Notes: a model not told the origin generated them from the sequence alone. A stretch of 64,000 nt of DNA from UBA1351 sp963677885 (GCA_963677885.1 OY782500.1:372001-436000); one strand, 5' to 3'. Shown: positions 7,615-17,014, numbered from the stretch's first letter. Made by a program: numbers and translations.

Positions 7615-7784
7615 AAGTGTATCTTATAAGAAGTGTACCGACTTCTAATTAACTCATCTCAATTCGGCATACTTTCCCCTATGCGTCAGTAAAATGCTAA
7701 TCAAATGACTCATCTACCAATCTTATTCAAGTCATTCTCTGTGTTATTTCTGCCATTCGGTACACTTCTTATAAAGATACACTT
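7615..7784. repeat. inverted-repeat pair downstream of the RAYT gene
   Basis: aagtgtatcttataagaagt... (7615-7641) is repeated in reverse complement at 7757-7784 with one extra base; 115 bases lie between. The word agatacacttta recurs again in the ilvE terminator at 7838-7868. The spacer contains no gene. Confidence 0.8.
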
Positions 7785-7837
7785 TAGGTAACTCAATCCA
7801 AAGGATATTTTCACACAGATAAGTTATTGAAACAAAA

Positions 7838-7868
7838 ATACACTTTAAGGTCAAACCCTAAAGTGTAT
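7838..7868 (-). terminator. ilvE terminator
   Basis: atacactttaagg-tcaaac-cctaaagtgtat pairs almost perfectly, followed on the minus strand by TTTTTG. It lies about 20 bases after the ilvE stop. Confidence 0.8.
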
Positions 7869-7888
7869 CTTTCTCATGGTTACTTATA

Positions 7889-8950
7889 TTATACTTTTTG
7901 AATCCATCCAAAGGCATCTTCAAGTTTACCTGTTTGAATTCCAACAATCGTATCATAAATCTTCTTGGTTAAACTTCCGATTTCACCATTGTTAATAGTT
8001 GCTATGTCTCCATCATAATTTAATTCTCCTACAGGAGAGATAACAGCTGCAGTACCTGTACCAAAGGCTTCTTCAAGTCTACCGTCTTTAGCATAGGAAA
8101 GGAGCTCATCAATGGTAATCCTTACTTCTTCAACATCTATATCCCATGATTTAAGAAGCTCAATAACTGAATTTCTTGTCACTCCTGGGAGGATACTTCC
8201 CGAAAGTGCTGGTGTTACTACCTTACCATCGATTTTGAAGAAGACATTCATGGTTCCTACTTCTTCTACATACTTTCTTTCAATTGCATCCAACCAAAGA
8301 ACTTGAGTATAACCTTTTTCTTTTGCAGTCATTTGCGCTTTTAAGCTGGCTGCATAGTTACCACCTGTCTTGGCAAAACCAACACCACCCCGAACAGCAC
8401 GCACATATTCCTTCTCTACCCAGATCTTAACCGGATTAATCCCTTCCTTATAGTATGCACCTACAGGAGACAGAATAATCATAAACTTATAGGTAAGTGA
8501 AGGTCGAACCCCTAAGAAAGGATCCGTTGCAATAATAAAGGGACGGATATAGAGGGAATTACCTTCGCCGTATGGGACCCATCGTTTGTCCACTTCAACC
8601 AAAGCCTTTATTGCTTCAATGAAATCTTCAACTGGAAGCTGGGGAATGCAGATTCTGTCATTTGTCATATTAACACGTTGACCATTTTTTTCAGGTCTAA
8701 ATAAAAGGATTTCATCCTCTTCACTTCTATAAGCCTTAAGACCTTCAAACATCTCCTGTCCATAGTGAAAAACCATAGTTGACGGATCCATAACCAAAGG
8801 TTGATATGGCATAATTTTCGGATCATACCATCCTTTACCTTCCTCGTATTCCATCATAAACATATGGTCTGTAAATACTTGGCCGAACCCTAAATCTTCT
8901 GGTGCTGGGATTGCCTTTAATTCTTTTGCTAAGCTTGTCGTAATATTCAA
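7889..8950 (-). CDS. ilvE: branched-chain amino acid aminotransferase
   Basis: About 353 residues, the length of the longer class IV BCAT type. It transfers the amino group between glutamate and the keto acids of Leu, Ile and Val, using PLP. The PLP lysine is in GFAKTGGNYAAS; the substrate and phosphate loops are in the conserved FEGLKAYR near the N-terminus and FGTGTAA near the C-terminus. An ATG at 8989 opens the frame but has no ribosome site. The TTG at 8950 has GGAGGG seven bases upstream, so I prefer it. A 122-bp palindrome lies in the upstream region; no T-box was recognised. Confidence 0.93.
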   Translation of the reverse strand: MNITTSLAKELKAIPAPEDLGFGQVFTDHMFMMEYEEGKGWYDPKIMPYQPLVMDPSTMVFHYGQEMFEGLKAYRSEEDEILLFRPEKNGQRVNMTNDRICIPQLPVEDFIEAIKALVEVDKRWVPYGEGNSLYIRPFIIATDPFLGVRPSLTYKFMIILSPVGAYYKEGINPVKIWVEKEYVRAVRGGVGFAKTGGNYAASLKAQMTAKEKGYTQVLWLDAIERKYVEEVGTMNVFFKIDGKVVTPALSGSILPGVTRNSVIELLKSWDIDVEEVRITIDELLSYAKDGRLEEAFGTGTAAVISPVGELNYDGDIATINNGEIGSLTKKIYDTIVGIQTGKLEDAFGWIQKV

Positions 8951-9056
8951 TCTTCTACCCTCCGGTTTCTTCGTTTTATTAATGCCCATGAATGAAAATA
9001 TGGAAATTGTTAATCTTTAGGTCAGTATTGCCGAAATAATCTATATCGCCGGCTAA

Positions 9057-9178
9057 GATGTTGGTGTCAAAAGGTTTAGTTAAATAAAATTCAATCAAGA
9101 TATGGTATTTGGATGTGTCAACCAAATATTATATCTTGATTGAATTTCTGAGAAACCTGCTTTTGACCCTCACATCAT
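9057..9178. repeat. 122-bp long palindrome upstream of ilvE
   Basis: Outer arms gatgttggtgtcaaaaggttt and aaacctgcttttgaccctcacatc pair imperfectly. The inner arms attcaatcaagatat...tatttgg and ccaaatatt...tatcttgattgaat pair almost perfectly around a 9-base loop. On the minus strand the inner stem is followed by TTTATTT, so it might also act as an attenuator or terminator. Confidence 0.8.
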
Positions 9179-9360
9179 GATTATTATAGCAAATCATTAT
9201 GTGGAAAACAAGACTTTTTGTACAATAAAATACATATTTGTGCGTGATAACGCACATTTTTTCGAAAATAGTCAAAGCTTTTCACATTTTCTTTAATTCT
9301 GTTCACAATTATGTTATAATTAGTTCATAATTTAGTTGCATTTTGAAAGGAGGACTAGGA

Positions 9361-9759
9361 GTGGATACTATGGGTTCAAACCAACATTTTATGGAAAAAC
9401 GCTTGGGACCTGATTTTCTTGTTTATTGGATACGCATATCCAGTTTTATAGTATGGCTCATTCTTGGGGTATTCTTCTTCATAACAGATTTAGCAAAGCC
9501 GCAACAGACGACATTATTCGATCGGCTATTCGATGTGTCGCGAAGGACTGTCTGGGATCAAAACCTAATGATGATTTCTTTTATTGTGGCAGTTATCTTA
9601 TTCTTTTTCTCATTGTTGTCATTAATCGTTAATACCAAGCGATTAAAGAGAAGAAGTGACCATATCAGTATTTCATTAGTTATTTCTTTGATCGTTTCAA
9701 CATTAAGTATTTTATTATACCTAGCCTATGCTTTGACTAACATTAATGCTTTATATTGA
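9361..9759 (+). CDS. small membrane protein, unknown
   Basis: About 132 residues with three hydrophobic helices: WIRISSFIVWLILGVFFFI, LMMISFIVAVILFFFSLLSL and ISLVISLIVSTLSILLYLAY. Short polar loops with basic residues lie between them (KRLKRR). The TTG at 9343 lies inside the ribosome site itself; GTG at 9361, seven bases after AAAGGAGG, is the best start, and ATG 9370 is also possible. TATAAT at 9314-9319 is a likely -10. No family recognised. Confidence 0.75.
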   Translation: MDTMGSNQHFMEKRLGPDFLVYWIRISSFIVWLILGVFFFITDLAKPQQTTLFDRLFDVSRRTVWDQNLMMISFIVAVILFFFSLLSLIVNTKRLKRRSDHISISLVISLIVSTLSILLYLAYALTNINALY

Positions 9760-9782
9760 CCATCATGATTAATTACTATACT

Positions 9783-9859
9783 CTGCTCATAAAAAAAAGG
9801 AGTTCTTGCCCTTCCTGTCAATCCTGACAGATTAGCAAAACTCCTTTTATTATGAGCAG
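9783..9859. terminator. bidirectional terminator between convergent genes
   Basis: ctgctcataa...aaaaggagttcttgc pairs with gcaaaactcctttta...ttatgagcag, with an inner ctgtca/tgacag stem. It serves both the membrane protein gene and the REC-GGDEF gene. Confidence 0.85.
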
Positions 9860-9860
9860 A

Positions 9861-10874
9861 TTATAACATATTTAGTAATTCATTAGCCACAACAACCTTG
9901 TTACGGCCACTTTCTTTGCCAAACTTCAAGGCATCTTCCGTCATCTTCATAACCATATCGACAGACATAGGTTGGTTATAGGTCATCAGACCAAAGGTCA
10001 TGGTTACCTTGATATCCTTATCAGCAAAAGATTTCTGTTCAATAATTGACCTTGCTCTTTCTGCAAAAAACTTTCCACCATCAATATCTGTATCAGGAAG
10101 GACAATCATAAATGTGTCCCCTGAAAAACGGGCAATAACATCCTGATTTCGTTTATTCTTAGTGATTGCTCCGGCTAGTTCTTTAAGAACTCTGTCTCCC
10201 ATGCTGTGTCCAAATTCATTATTTATCCCTTTGAAGCCGTCCACATTACATAGAATCACTGATGACAGCAACTCCTTGCGGTTAAATCTTGAAACAGCCA
10301 TTTCCAGCTGCTCCAAAGCATATGTCCTATTATAAAGGCCGGTTACAGAATCCAATATGGCAACCCTGTTAATGGTATCTTTCAACTTTTCTATTTCTTC
10401 AAGTTTACTTTTGACATCCAACTTCAGGCTTTTCACTTCTTCATAGATGGCTGTCATGGCCAGGTTCTTCTTTTCAAGTTCCTTGTTTCGGTGACCCAGC
10501 TCAACCAAATGCTCACAACGAATGAGCAGCTCTCTTTCAGAAAAAGGCTCAGAACAAATGCTGTCCATACCAAGTTCATAATAGTTGGCAGAATCCTCGG
10601 CAGTTACCTGTCCGAACAGACCCAGTACGGGAACTTCCAGAAAGCGCTGATCCCCCCGTATATGAAGAAATATATCCCTAACATAGTCAATGGATTTTCT
10701 AAAGTCCATAACCATAATACTTGGTTTTTCATTTTCCAGGCAAAAGAGTAGTTGCTCGTAGGTCTCTGCTCCGTCTACTTCATATCCTTCGTCTTCAAAG
10801 ATTCTTGAAACCTCTTTAAGTTCTTCTTGATTATCGTTAACCAAAAGAACCATGAATCTCTCTTCAAATACCAT
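9861..10874 (-). CDS. response regulator with degenerate GGDEF domain
   Basis: 337 residues. The N-terminus is a receiver domain (acidic pair near LLVNDNQEE, phospho-acceptor Asp in MVMDFRKS at about residue 57). A coiled coil follows (about residues 125-170), then a GGDEF domain (about 172-335). The catalytic signature reads RFSGDTF instead of RYGGDEF, so both the second acidic residue and the first glycine are changed. It may be an inactive or GTP-sensing domain rather than a working diguanylate cyclase. The start overlaps the ung stop by 11 bases, implying translational coupling. ATG 10853 is an alternative start. Confidence 0.85.
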   Translation of the reverse strand: MVFEERFMVLLVNDNQEELKEVSRIFEDEGYEVDGAETYEQLLFCLENEKPSIMVMDFRKSIDYVRDIFLHIRGDQRFLEVPVLGLFGQVTAEDSANYYELGMDSICSEPFSERELLIRCEHLVELGHRNKELEKKNLAMTAIYEEVKSLKLDVKSKLEEIEKLKDTINRVAILDSVTGLYNRTYALEQLEMAVSRFNRKELLSSVILCNVDGFKGINNEFGHSMGDRVLKELAGAITKNKRNQDVIARFSGDTFMIVLPDTDIDGGKFFAERARSIIEQKSFADKDIKVTMTFGLMTYNQPMSVDMVMKMTEDALKFGKESGRNKVVVANELLNML

Positions 10875-11559
10875 CTAGGGACCACCTTTCTTCTATCTGC
10901 CAATCTATAGGTTTACATTTATTATCACTTAAAATCCTGTTAATTGCTGAAAATGGTTTGGAACCGAAAAAACCACGTCTTGCTGACAAGGGGCTGGGAT
11001 GTGCCGACTCAATAATAAAATGCACCTTACCATCAATAAGATGCTTCTTACTCCTGGCATAATTCCCCCAGAGTAAAAAGATAAGAGGGTCTTGTCTATT
11101 ATTAAGGGCAGAAATCACTCCATCAGTAAAATCCTGCCATCCAAACTTTGAATGTGAACCAGCATCATGAGCCCTAACAGTCAGAACTGCATTCATCATT
11201 AAGACACCTTGGTCCGCCCACTTCTTAAGATAACCGTGATTAGGGATTTGACACCCCAGATCCTCCTGAAGTTCTTTGTAGATATTGCGAAGACTGGGAG
11301 GGATTTTAACACCAGGAAGAACCGAAAAGCTTAATCCATGGGCCTGGTGGTCATCATGGTAAGGATCTTGTCCCAATATAACTACCTTGACATCTTCGTA
11401 GGAGGTATATTTAAAGGCATTAAAAACATCCTCTTCCGGTGGAAACACCTGACTCTTTTCCCGCTCCTCATCCACAGCTTCCATAAGCTTCTTAAAGTAG
11501 GGTTGGCTTATCTCATGATGAAGTTGTTCCATCCAGCTTCCCGGCAAATCAATCAGCAT
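10864..11559 (-). CDS. ung: uracil-DNA glycosylase, family 1
   Basis: 231 residues. It removes uracil from DNA, starting base-excision repair. The water-activating loop GQDPYHDDHQAHGLSFSV (about residues 66-83) and the Leu-loop HPSPLSARRGFFGS are both intact. The ATG at 11559 overlaps the end of gltX by 11 bases and has GGAAG upstream within gltX. A TTG further upstream has no ribosome site. The gene sits between gltX and the REC-GGDEF gene in one overlapping unit. Confidence 0.95.
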   Translation of the reverse strand: MLIDLPGSWMEQLHHEISQPYFKKLMEAVDEEREKSQVFPPEEDVFNAFKYTSYEDVKVVILGQDPYHDDHQAHGLSFSVLPGVKIPPSLRNIYKELQEDLGCQIPNHGYLKKWADQGVLMMNAVLTVRAHDAGSHSKFGWQDFTDGVISALNNRQDPLIFLLWGNYARSKKHLIDGKVHFIIESAHPSPLSARRGFFGSKPFSAINRILSDNKCKPIDWQIEERWSLDGI

Positions 11560-13021
11560 CTTTTTCAGCTTCCAACTTATCAATCCCCGCCTTAATACGG
11601 TTAATTGATTCGTCCTTTCCTAGTATATCCATAATATCAAAGGCACCACCAGGTGTTGACATTTTACCTGACAAGGCAGTTCTAAGGGGCCACAGCACCT
11701 GACCGTTCTTAAGTCCAGCTTCCTGAACAAAATCCATTACAAGACCGTGAAGATGTTCTGTCGTAAAATCCTCAGCACTTTCAAGAACAGGAAGAACAGC
11801 CTTAAGAAAATCAATAGAGTTTTCGGGATTGGTCTTCATTTTCTTATGGGTGTAAAGTCCCTTATCATAATCAGGTACGCCACCGAAGAAGTCAACCATT
11901 TCATGAATATCGTTTAAAGTCTCAAGTCTAGGTTTTGCCAAGAGGGCAATTTTCTTAAGATCAAGCTCAGCACCTCCTATGGCTTGGCTGACTTTATCTT
12001 TGACGATATCAAAAAACTTATCCTCGTCCATATGCTTAATATATTCACCATTCATCCATCTGAATTTCTTCATATCAAATACAGCTGGTGACTTGTTAAT
12101 ATGCTTGTAATCAAAGACCTGAATCAGTTCCTCTAAGGAGAAAATCTCCGCGTTATCACCTGAACTCCATCCAAGTAAGGCAACAAAGTTGATGATGGCT
12201 TCATTGAGGAAACCAAGTTCCAATAAATCCTCATAGGAGGCATGGCCCAGTCTTTTACTCAGTTTCTTGTGTTCCTCATCCGTAATCAAAGGACAGTGAA
12301 CATAAACAGGAACATCCCAGCCAAAAGCCTCATAAAGACGGTTATACTTAGGTGATGAGGATAGATATTCATTACCTCTCACAACGTGACTGATTCCCAT
12401 TAAATGATCATCAACAACATTGGCAAAGTTATAGGTTGGATAGCCGTCTGTTTTGATGAGAATCATATCTTCAAGTTCTGCATTCTTAACGGTAATATCT
12501 CCATATAGAACATCTGAAAAGGTGGTTTCACCTTCAGTGGGATTGTTTTGACGGATAACATAGGGAATACCAGCATCTAATTTTGCCTGAATGTCATCTT
12601 TAGTCAGATGGAGGCAGTGTTTATCGTAGTGATAGGTCTCCTTACGTGATTCCATATCCGACCTAAGATCTTCCAGTCTTTCTTTTGTACAGAAGCAATA
12701 GTAAGCCTCTCCTTTTTCAACCAGATCCATGGCATGTTTCAAATACAGTCCACTGGCTTGACGTTCGCTTTGAATATAGGGGCCAACGCCTCCGTCTTTA
12801 TCAGGACCTTCGTCATGATTAAGACCGGCTGATTCCATTGTACGGTAAATGATATCAATAGCACCTTCCACAAAACGCTCTTGATCTGTATCCTCTATTC
12901 GCAATAAAAAATCACCATCTTCGTGCTTGGCAATTAAATAAGCATATAATGCAGTTCTAAGGTTTCCCACATGCATCTTTCCCGTTGGACTTGGTGCATA
13001 ACGTGTTCTGATCTTTGACAT
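11549..13021 (-). CDS. gltX: glutamyl-tRNA synthetase
   Basis: 490 residues. It charges tRNA-Glu (and in many Firmicutes also tRNA-Gln) with glutamate. The HIGH-type motif is PSPTGKMHVGNLRTAL near residue 10, and the KMSKS-type motif is KKLSKRLGH near residue 245. The ATG at 13021 has GAGGAG eight bases upstream. An in-frame extension to 13108 exists, but its residues do not resemble GluRS. TATAAT on the minus strand at 13109-13114 may be the -10. Confidence 0.95.
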   Translation of the reverse strand: MSKIRTRYAPSPTGKMHVGNLRTALYAYLIAKHEDGDFLLRIEDTDQERFVEGAIDIIYRTMESAGLNHDEGPDKDGGVGPYIQSERQASGLYLKHAMDLVEKGEAYYCFCTKERLEDLRSDMESRKETYHYDKHCLHLTKDDIQAKLDAGIPYVIRQNNPTEGETTFSDVLYGDITVKNAELEDMILIKTDGYPTYNFANVVDDHLMGISHVVRGNEYLSSSPKYNRLYEAFGWDVPVYVHCPLITDEEHKKLSKRLGHASYEDLLELGFLNEAIINFVALLGWSSGDNAEIFSLEELIQVFDYKHINKSPAVFDMKKFRWMNGEYIKHMDEDKFFDIVKDKVSQAIGGAELDLKKIALLAKPRLETLNDIHEMVDFFGGVPDYDKGLYTHKKMKTNPENSIDFLKAVLPVLESAEDFTTEHLHGLVMDFVQEAGLKNGQVLWPLRTALSGKMSTPGGAFDIMDILGKDESINRIKAGIDKLEAEKDAD

Positions 13022-13188
13022 TTTACTAACTCCTCTTTTTTGAATTGTCCCAGTCTGTTTAATAGCGGCACATAAACCGCTGAGCCTGCAAAGGACATAT
13101 TTAATCATATTATACCATGAAACACTGCCTTTCTCTAGCTATTCTTTTCTGTTATAATAACCTTGAAACCACTTGAAAGGACTGGCCT

Positions 13189-14979
13189 ATGAAAAAAAAT
13201 CTCAATTTATTTACCTACTTATATATATTTGTTATTTTAAGCTTTTTTTCAGTATCTTGCAAGGTTCCTGACCCTATTATTTACCTCGACACCAATCAGA
13301 TCAACCGGATTGATCTTAAAATACAAAGTGCACCTAGTTCCTGGCCCATATTGGGTGATACTGTTTCTTATGAAAAAGATGATGCTTGCGATACGGATGC
13401 CTATGTTTTTTTTGCCGGATTAATTGATAATCTGGAAAGGGATTATTTTGAATGCCGTAGGGATAGGATACCTCTTAAGACTCCCAATGACCAGGTGGCT
13501 ACCTTAAAGGATGAACTTCAAATACAGCTTACAACTATTGCCACAGGGTCCAGTGATGAGGAGGCACAAACCTACTCTCTACATATTGATACTGGAAACA
13601 ACAAGGCCTATATCACTAATAGTCTTCATTCCTATGAGCTGAATGATCAGACTGTACAACGGCTACTCAATTCATCCATATTACCTTTAAGCAAAACCCT
13701 GACATACTCCGGCCCTGATTTCGTCTTAAGCCAAGACCAGGAGTTTCTATCGATTCATGGCCAAATAACAGAGGTCACATCAGTTATTGAAGAAAGACAA
13801 GTATCTTTTAAGAAGGTATATACAGACTATGATTCTTCTAGAATCCCCTCTGACCTTTCCCTTACAGGTCTTATAAGTGGAGATGAGACACTTGTTTTAA
13901 CAAACCTTTCGATCACCTATACTCCTTTGGATTTCACTTGGGATGATCTTGCTTCAAAAGACAAGACCGCATTAACGAAGGCCAATATATCATGGTCTAT
14001 TAAGGATTCTACTCTAGACCATGGTCTTATCATAATTGATGAAGAAGGCCTGAAGCGTCTGGAGTTTTATCCTCCTCCAATTGATGGCTCCTATCGGCTG
14101 GATATACTTTTTGACTATACATCCAATACTGAGGATCGAAATAATTCAGGGACTGGTCGTGTTTCATCTTACATTGAAGTTACCAGCCAAGCTGATTTCA
14201 CCTTAAATCAAGAGTCTTATATGCCAGGAGACCTAATCGTCATTACCGGTCATGGCTTATCCAAACCAGAAACGTTGTCTCTTGACACCAATATCTATAA
14301 TCTGGGGGTCACATTTCTTCCTGATGGCAGCAATCACTATCTTCTTTTACCGATTATGAGTAAAACAACCCCTGGTGAATATTACGTAACGATTATGGAC
14401 GAAACCGGTTCTGCTATTAAAACATTGATCATTCCTGTTATTGAAAAAGAATTTGCAACCCAATACCTGGAAACCTCCTCTTCAACTGAGAGTTTGAGAA
14501 ATGATGCTGCATATGATCAGCTAAATGAAGCCTTTGCCAGAGGTCGAGACGGTCTCAGCCTAAGTAAACTTTGGGAAGGTCCATTTATACAACCAGTTAT
14601 AGGTGGACGTATATCTACGGAATATGGAGAAATAAGATACACCAATGATAACATTGTAGCCTCAAGACACTCCGGTATAGACTTTGCCCTGCCTACCGGA
14701 ACTCCTGTTTATGCTACACAGAACGGCATAGTCACCCTAGCTGAGGAGTTGACGATTACCGGCAACACCCTTTTCATTGACCATGGTTTTGGTTTAATCA
14801 GTCAATGTTACCATTTGGACAAAATATATGTTGAAGCCGGTCAAGAGGTAAAAGCTGGAGATCTTGTAGCTGAAATCGGAACAACCGGCTACTCAACTGG
14901 CCCCCACCTTCACTTTTCCATGTATTTCTCCGGTGTCTATATTAATCCATGGAACTTCTTCGACAACCAGCCTTTTTAG
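13189..14979 (+). CDS. secreted M23-family metallopeptidase
   Basis: 596 residues. A signal peptide or lipoprotein signal lies at residues 1-24 (hydrophobic stretch ending SVSC). Residues about 25-330 are a beta-rich region I do not recognise; about 340-420 look like an Ig/IPT-like fold. The C-terminal peptidase M23 (LytM) domain, about 475-590, has both zinc motifs: HSGIDFA (HxxxD) and HLHFSM (HxH), so it should cut peptidoglycan cross-bridges. GNTLFIDHGFG is typical of the family. AAAGGA lies 8 bases before the ATG. Confidence 0.88.
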   Translation: MKKNLNLFTYLYIFVILSFFSVSCKVPDPIIYLDTNQINRIDLKIQSAPSSWPILGDTVSYEKDDACDTDAYVFFAGLIDNLERDYFECRRDRIPLKTPNDQVATLKDELQIQLTTIATGSSDEEAQTYSLHIDTGNNKAYITNSLHSYELNDQTVQRLLNSSILPLSKTLTYSGPDFVLSQDQEFLSIHGQITEVTSVIEERQVSFKKVYTDYDSSRIPSDLSLTGLISGDETLVLTNLSITYTPLDFTWDDLASKDKTALTKANISWSIKDSTLDHGLIIIDEEGLKRLEFYPPPIDGSYRLDILFDYTSNTEDRNNSGTGRVSSYIEVTSQADFTLNQESYMPGDLIVITGHGLSKPETLSLDTNIYNLGVTFLPDGSNHYLLLPIMSKTTPGEYYVTIMDETGSAIKTLIIPVIEKEFATQYLETSSSTESLRNDAAYDQLNEAFARGRDGLSLSKLWEGPFIQPVIGGRISTEYGEIRYTNDNIVASRHSGIDFALPTGTPVYATQNGIVTLAEELTITGNTLFIDHGFGLISQCYHLDKIYVEAGQEVKAGDLVAEIGTTGYSTGPHLHFSMYFSGVYINPWNFFDNQPF

Positions 14980-15037
14980 CCTGATTAATAGCCCGATTAA
15001 TAGCCTGCATAATATAATTGTCTACTCAGTACAAAAA

Positions 15038-15081
15038 AAGCTGAATCATATAAGGGAAATAACCCTATTTTGATTCAGCTT
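15038..15081. terminator. bidirectional terminator between M23 gene and ispF
   Basis: aagctgaatca and tgattcagctt form the stem, with an inner agggaaataaccct. A-run on the left and T-rich bases on the right. Confidence 0.8.
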
Positions 15082-15156
15082 ATTCTATGCTTTTATACTT
15101 GTAAACTTATATTTCTTGTCTTTACTTTGATATTTCTCTTTTCGGAAATATTTTGC

Positions 15157-15636
15157 CTAATTCATTGATTCGAGCAGGACAACAGCATGTGCTGAAATTC
15201 CTTCCTCACTTCCTGTAAAGCCTAACTTTTCTTCAGTGGTTGCTTTGACATTCACCTGATTCATAGGACAGTGTAGATACTCAGCAATGCATTGTTTCAT
15301 ATCCTCTATATGAGGAGCCATTTTAGGTTTTTGAGCTATGACAGTACAGTCCAAATTACCGACTTTATAGCCGGCCTCATCCATCATATCATAGACCCTG
15401 CCAAGTAAAATTTTGCTGTCAATATCCTTAAATTCTGAACTCTGATCCGAAAAATGTTTACCAATATCTCCAAGGGCCAAGGCTCCAAGTATAGCGTCCA
15501 TGACAGCATGTAAAAGGACATCAGCGTCAGAATGACCCAAAAGTCCAAGTCTGTGTTCAATTTTGATACCACCGATGATCAGGTCACGACCTTCAACCAA
15601 CCGATGCACATCGTATCCATGTCCTATTCGCATCAT
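15157..15636 (-). CDS. ispF: 2-C-methyl-D-erythritol 2,4-cyclodiphosphate synthase
   Basis: 159 residues, full length. It is the fifth enzyme of the MEP isoprenoid pathway. GYDVHRL carries the zinc-binding Asp and His; GHSDADVLLHAVMDA and the C-terminal TTEEKLGFTGSEEGI are family signatures. The second ATG (15633) has better spacing from AAGG than the first. It lies only 5 bases after the BY-kinase gene, an uncommon neighbour, so it is probably co-transcribed with the capsule operon. Confidence 0.95.
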   Translation of the reverse strand: MMRIGHGYDVHRLVEGRDLIIGGIKIEHRLGLLGHSDADVLLHAVMDAILGALALGDIGKHFSDQSSEFKDIDSKILLGRVYDMMDEAGYKVGNLDCTVIAQKPKMAPHIEDMKQCIAEYLHCPMNQVNVKATTEEKLGFTGSEEGISAHAVVLLESMN

Positions 15637-15641
15637 ATTCC

Positions 15642-16328
15642 TTACTTTTTCTTTTTGTCTGAATAATTATAGTTGTAGTAATAATAGCCTTTTTTACCGA
15701 TTTTAGCCTTAGTAAGTACTGTTCCGATAATGTTGGCGTGGACTTTGTCTAATGCTTTTTTGGCTGTAACTATTGCATCTACGTGGGTTTCATTGGATGC
15801 AACTGCAAGAACGACGCCATCTACAATTTTAGATAATATCGTAGCATCTGTTACTGAAAGAATTGGTGGAGAGTCAATTATAACATAATCGTACTTATCC
15901 CTTAAGTCGTGTAAAAGCTTTTCCATTTTTTTGGAATCCAAAAGTTCTGAAGGCATTGGCGGAATAACGCCACTGGAAACAATGTCTAAACCTTCAACCA
16001 AACCACTATGATGCACAACGCTTGTAAGGGGCTCATCTTTTGTCAACAAGTCAGACAAGCCAGTCGAATTATCTACAGCAAACAATTTGTGAAGTTTTGG
16101 CCTTCTAAGGTCGCAGTCTAGAACCATTACTTTGTGATGACTTTGAGCCATTGTAATAGCTAAATTTGCTGCTGTTGTAGACTTACCCTCACTCATTCTA
16201 GAACTAGTTACCAATATAACTTTATGCTTCTTATCTACACCAGTATAGCCAATATTTGTTCTTAACATTCTATAAGCTTCTGAATCAGGAGCTTTTGGAT
16301 TATGATATGTAATCAGTGATTTATCCAT
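15642..16328 (-). CDS. CpsD/CapB-type BY-kinase (tyrosine autokinase)
   Basis: 228 residues. P-loop ATPase of the bacterial tyrosine kinase family: Walker A SEGKSTTAANLA (about residues 48-59), Walker A' MVLDCDLRRP, and Walker B VIIDSPP. The C-terminal tail KGYYYYNYNYSDKKKK is the tyrosine cluster that is autophosphorylated. The activating membrane partner is the CpsC-like protein just upstream (one-base overlap), and the dephosphorylating enzyme is CpsB upstream of that. Controls capsule or exopolysaccharide export and chain length. Confidence 0.92.
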   Translation of the reverse strand: MDKSLITYHNPKAPDSEAYRMLRTNIGYTGVDKKHKVILVTSSRMSEGKSTTAANLAITMAQSHHKVMVLDCDLRRPKLHKLFAVDNSTGLSDLLTKDEPLTSVVHHSGLVEGLDIVSSGVIPPMPSELLDSKKMEKLLHDLRDKYDYVIIDSPPILSVTDATILSKIVDGVVLAVASNETHVDAIVTAKKALDKVHANIIGTVLTKAKIGKKGYYYYNYNYSDKKKK

Positions 16329-17014
16329 TAATTAGCCTCCTTATATTTTGGAATGACACCTAAAACAGGTACACCCAATTTCTTCTCGAGTTGCTCTTCT
16401 TTCTTGATTGTATTATCAATCAAATGCAGAATAAAAATAACAAACAAGGCAAGCATTCCACCTAGAACGACAGCAATAGCTACATTCATCACCTTACTCG
16501 GTGCAATAGGACTAATCGGTGTAATAGCTGCATCAACGATCTGCACATTCTTAATACCAATGATTTCCTGAACTGAATCGACTAGTACTTCAGCCAGCTT
16601 ATTCGTTATGGCTTGTGCAACTTCAGGAGTTGTATCCACATATATGATATTGATAAATCTAGAATCGCTTATGGTTTCAACCGAAAGATTATCAACTAAT
16701 TGACTTGTCGTAATATTCAGTCCCAGTTCTTGTATAACTTCTTCGGTAACTAGACGAGTCTTTAATAACTCTCTATAATCCACAACAAGTTTATTATCCA
16801 ATTGAAGCTCACCTAAACTTATCTCGCCTAATAAGTCGGCCTCCTTACCAATAAACAATTTTGATTTTGCTTCATAGGTTGGTGTAATATAATTATCTGT
16901 CACATAATATGATGTACCACCTGCAATTACAACGAAAAGCAGAATAAGCCACCACTTTTTTAGAACAATCCCAACCAGTTCTAATAGGTCAATTTCTTGG
17001 TATTCCTCTCCCAT
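16328..17014 (-). CDS. CpsC/YveK-type chain-length regulator (Wzz domain)
   Basis: 228 residues with two membrane helices: WWLILLFVVIAGGTSYYVT (about 16-34) and VMNVAIAVVLGGMLALFVIFIL (about 175-198). The periplasm-equivalent domain lies between, with the Wzz features LLKTRLVTEEVIQEL and the Pro-rich ITPISPIAPSKVMN before helix 2. It should activate the BY-kinase CpsD. One-base overlaps with both neighbours. Confidence 0.9.
   Translation of the reverse strand: MGEEYQEIDLLELVGIVLKKWWLILLFVVIAGGTSYYVTDNYITPTYEAKSKLFIGKEADLLGEISLGELQLDNKLVVDYRELLKTRLVTEEVIQELGLNITTSQLVDNLSVETISDSRFINIIYVDTTPEVAQAITNKLAEVLVDSVQEIIGIKNVQIVDAAITPISPIAPSKVMNVAIAVVLGGMLALFVIFILHLIDNTIKKEEQLEKKLGVPVLGVIPKYKEAN

Noticed and set aside
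8990..9342. T-box leader for ilvE
   Set aside because: I could not find the T-box sequence (TGGNACCGCG-like) or a specifier loop; only a long palindrome.
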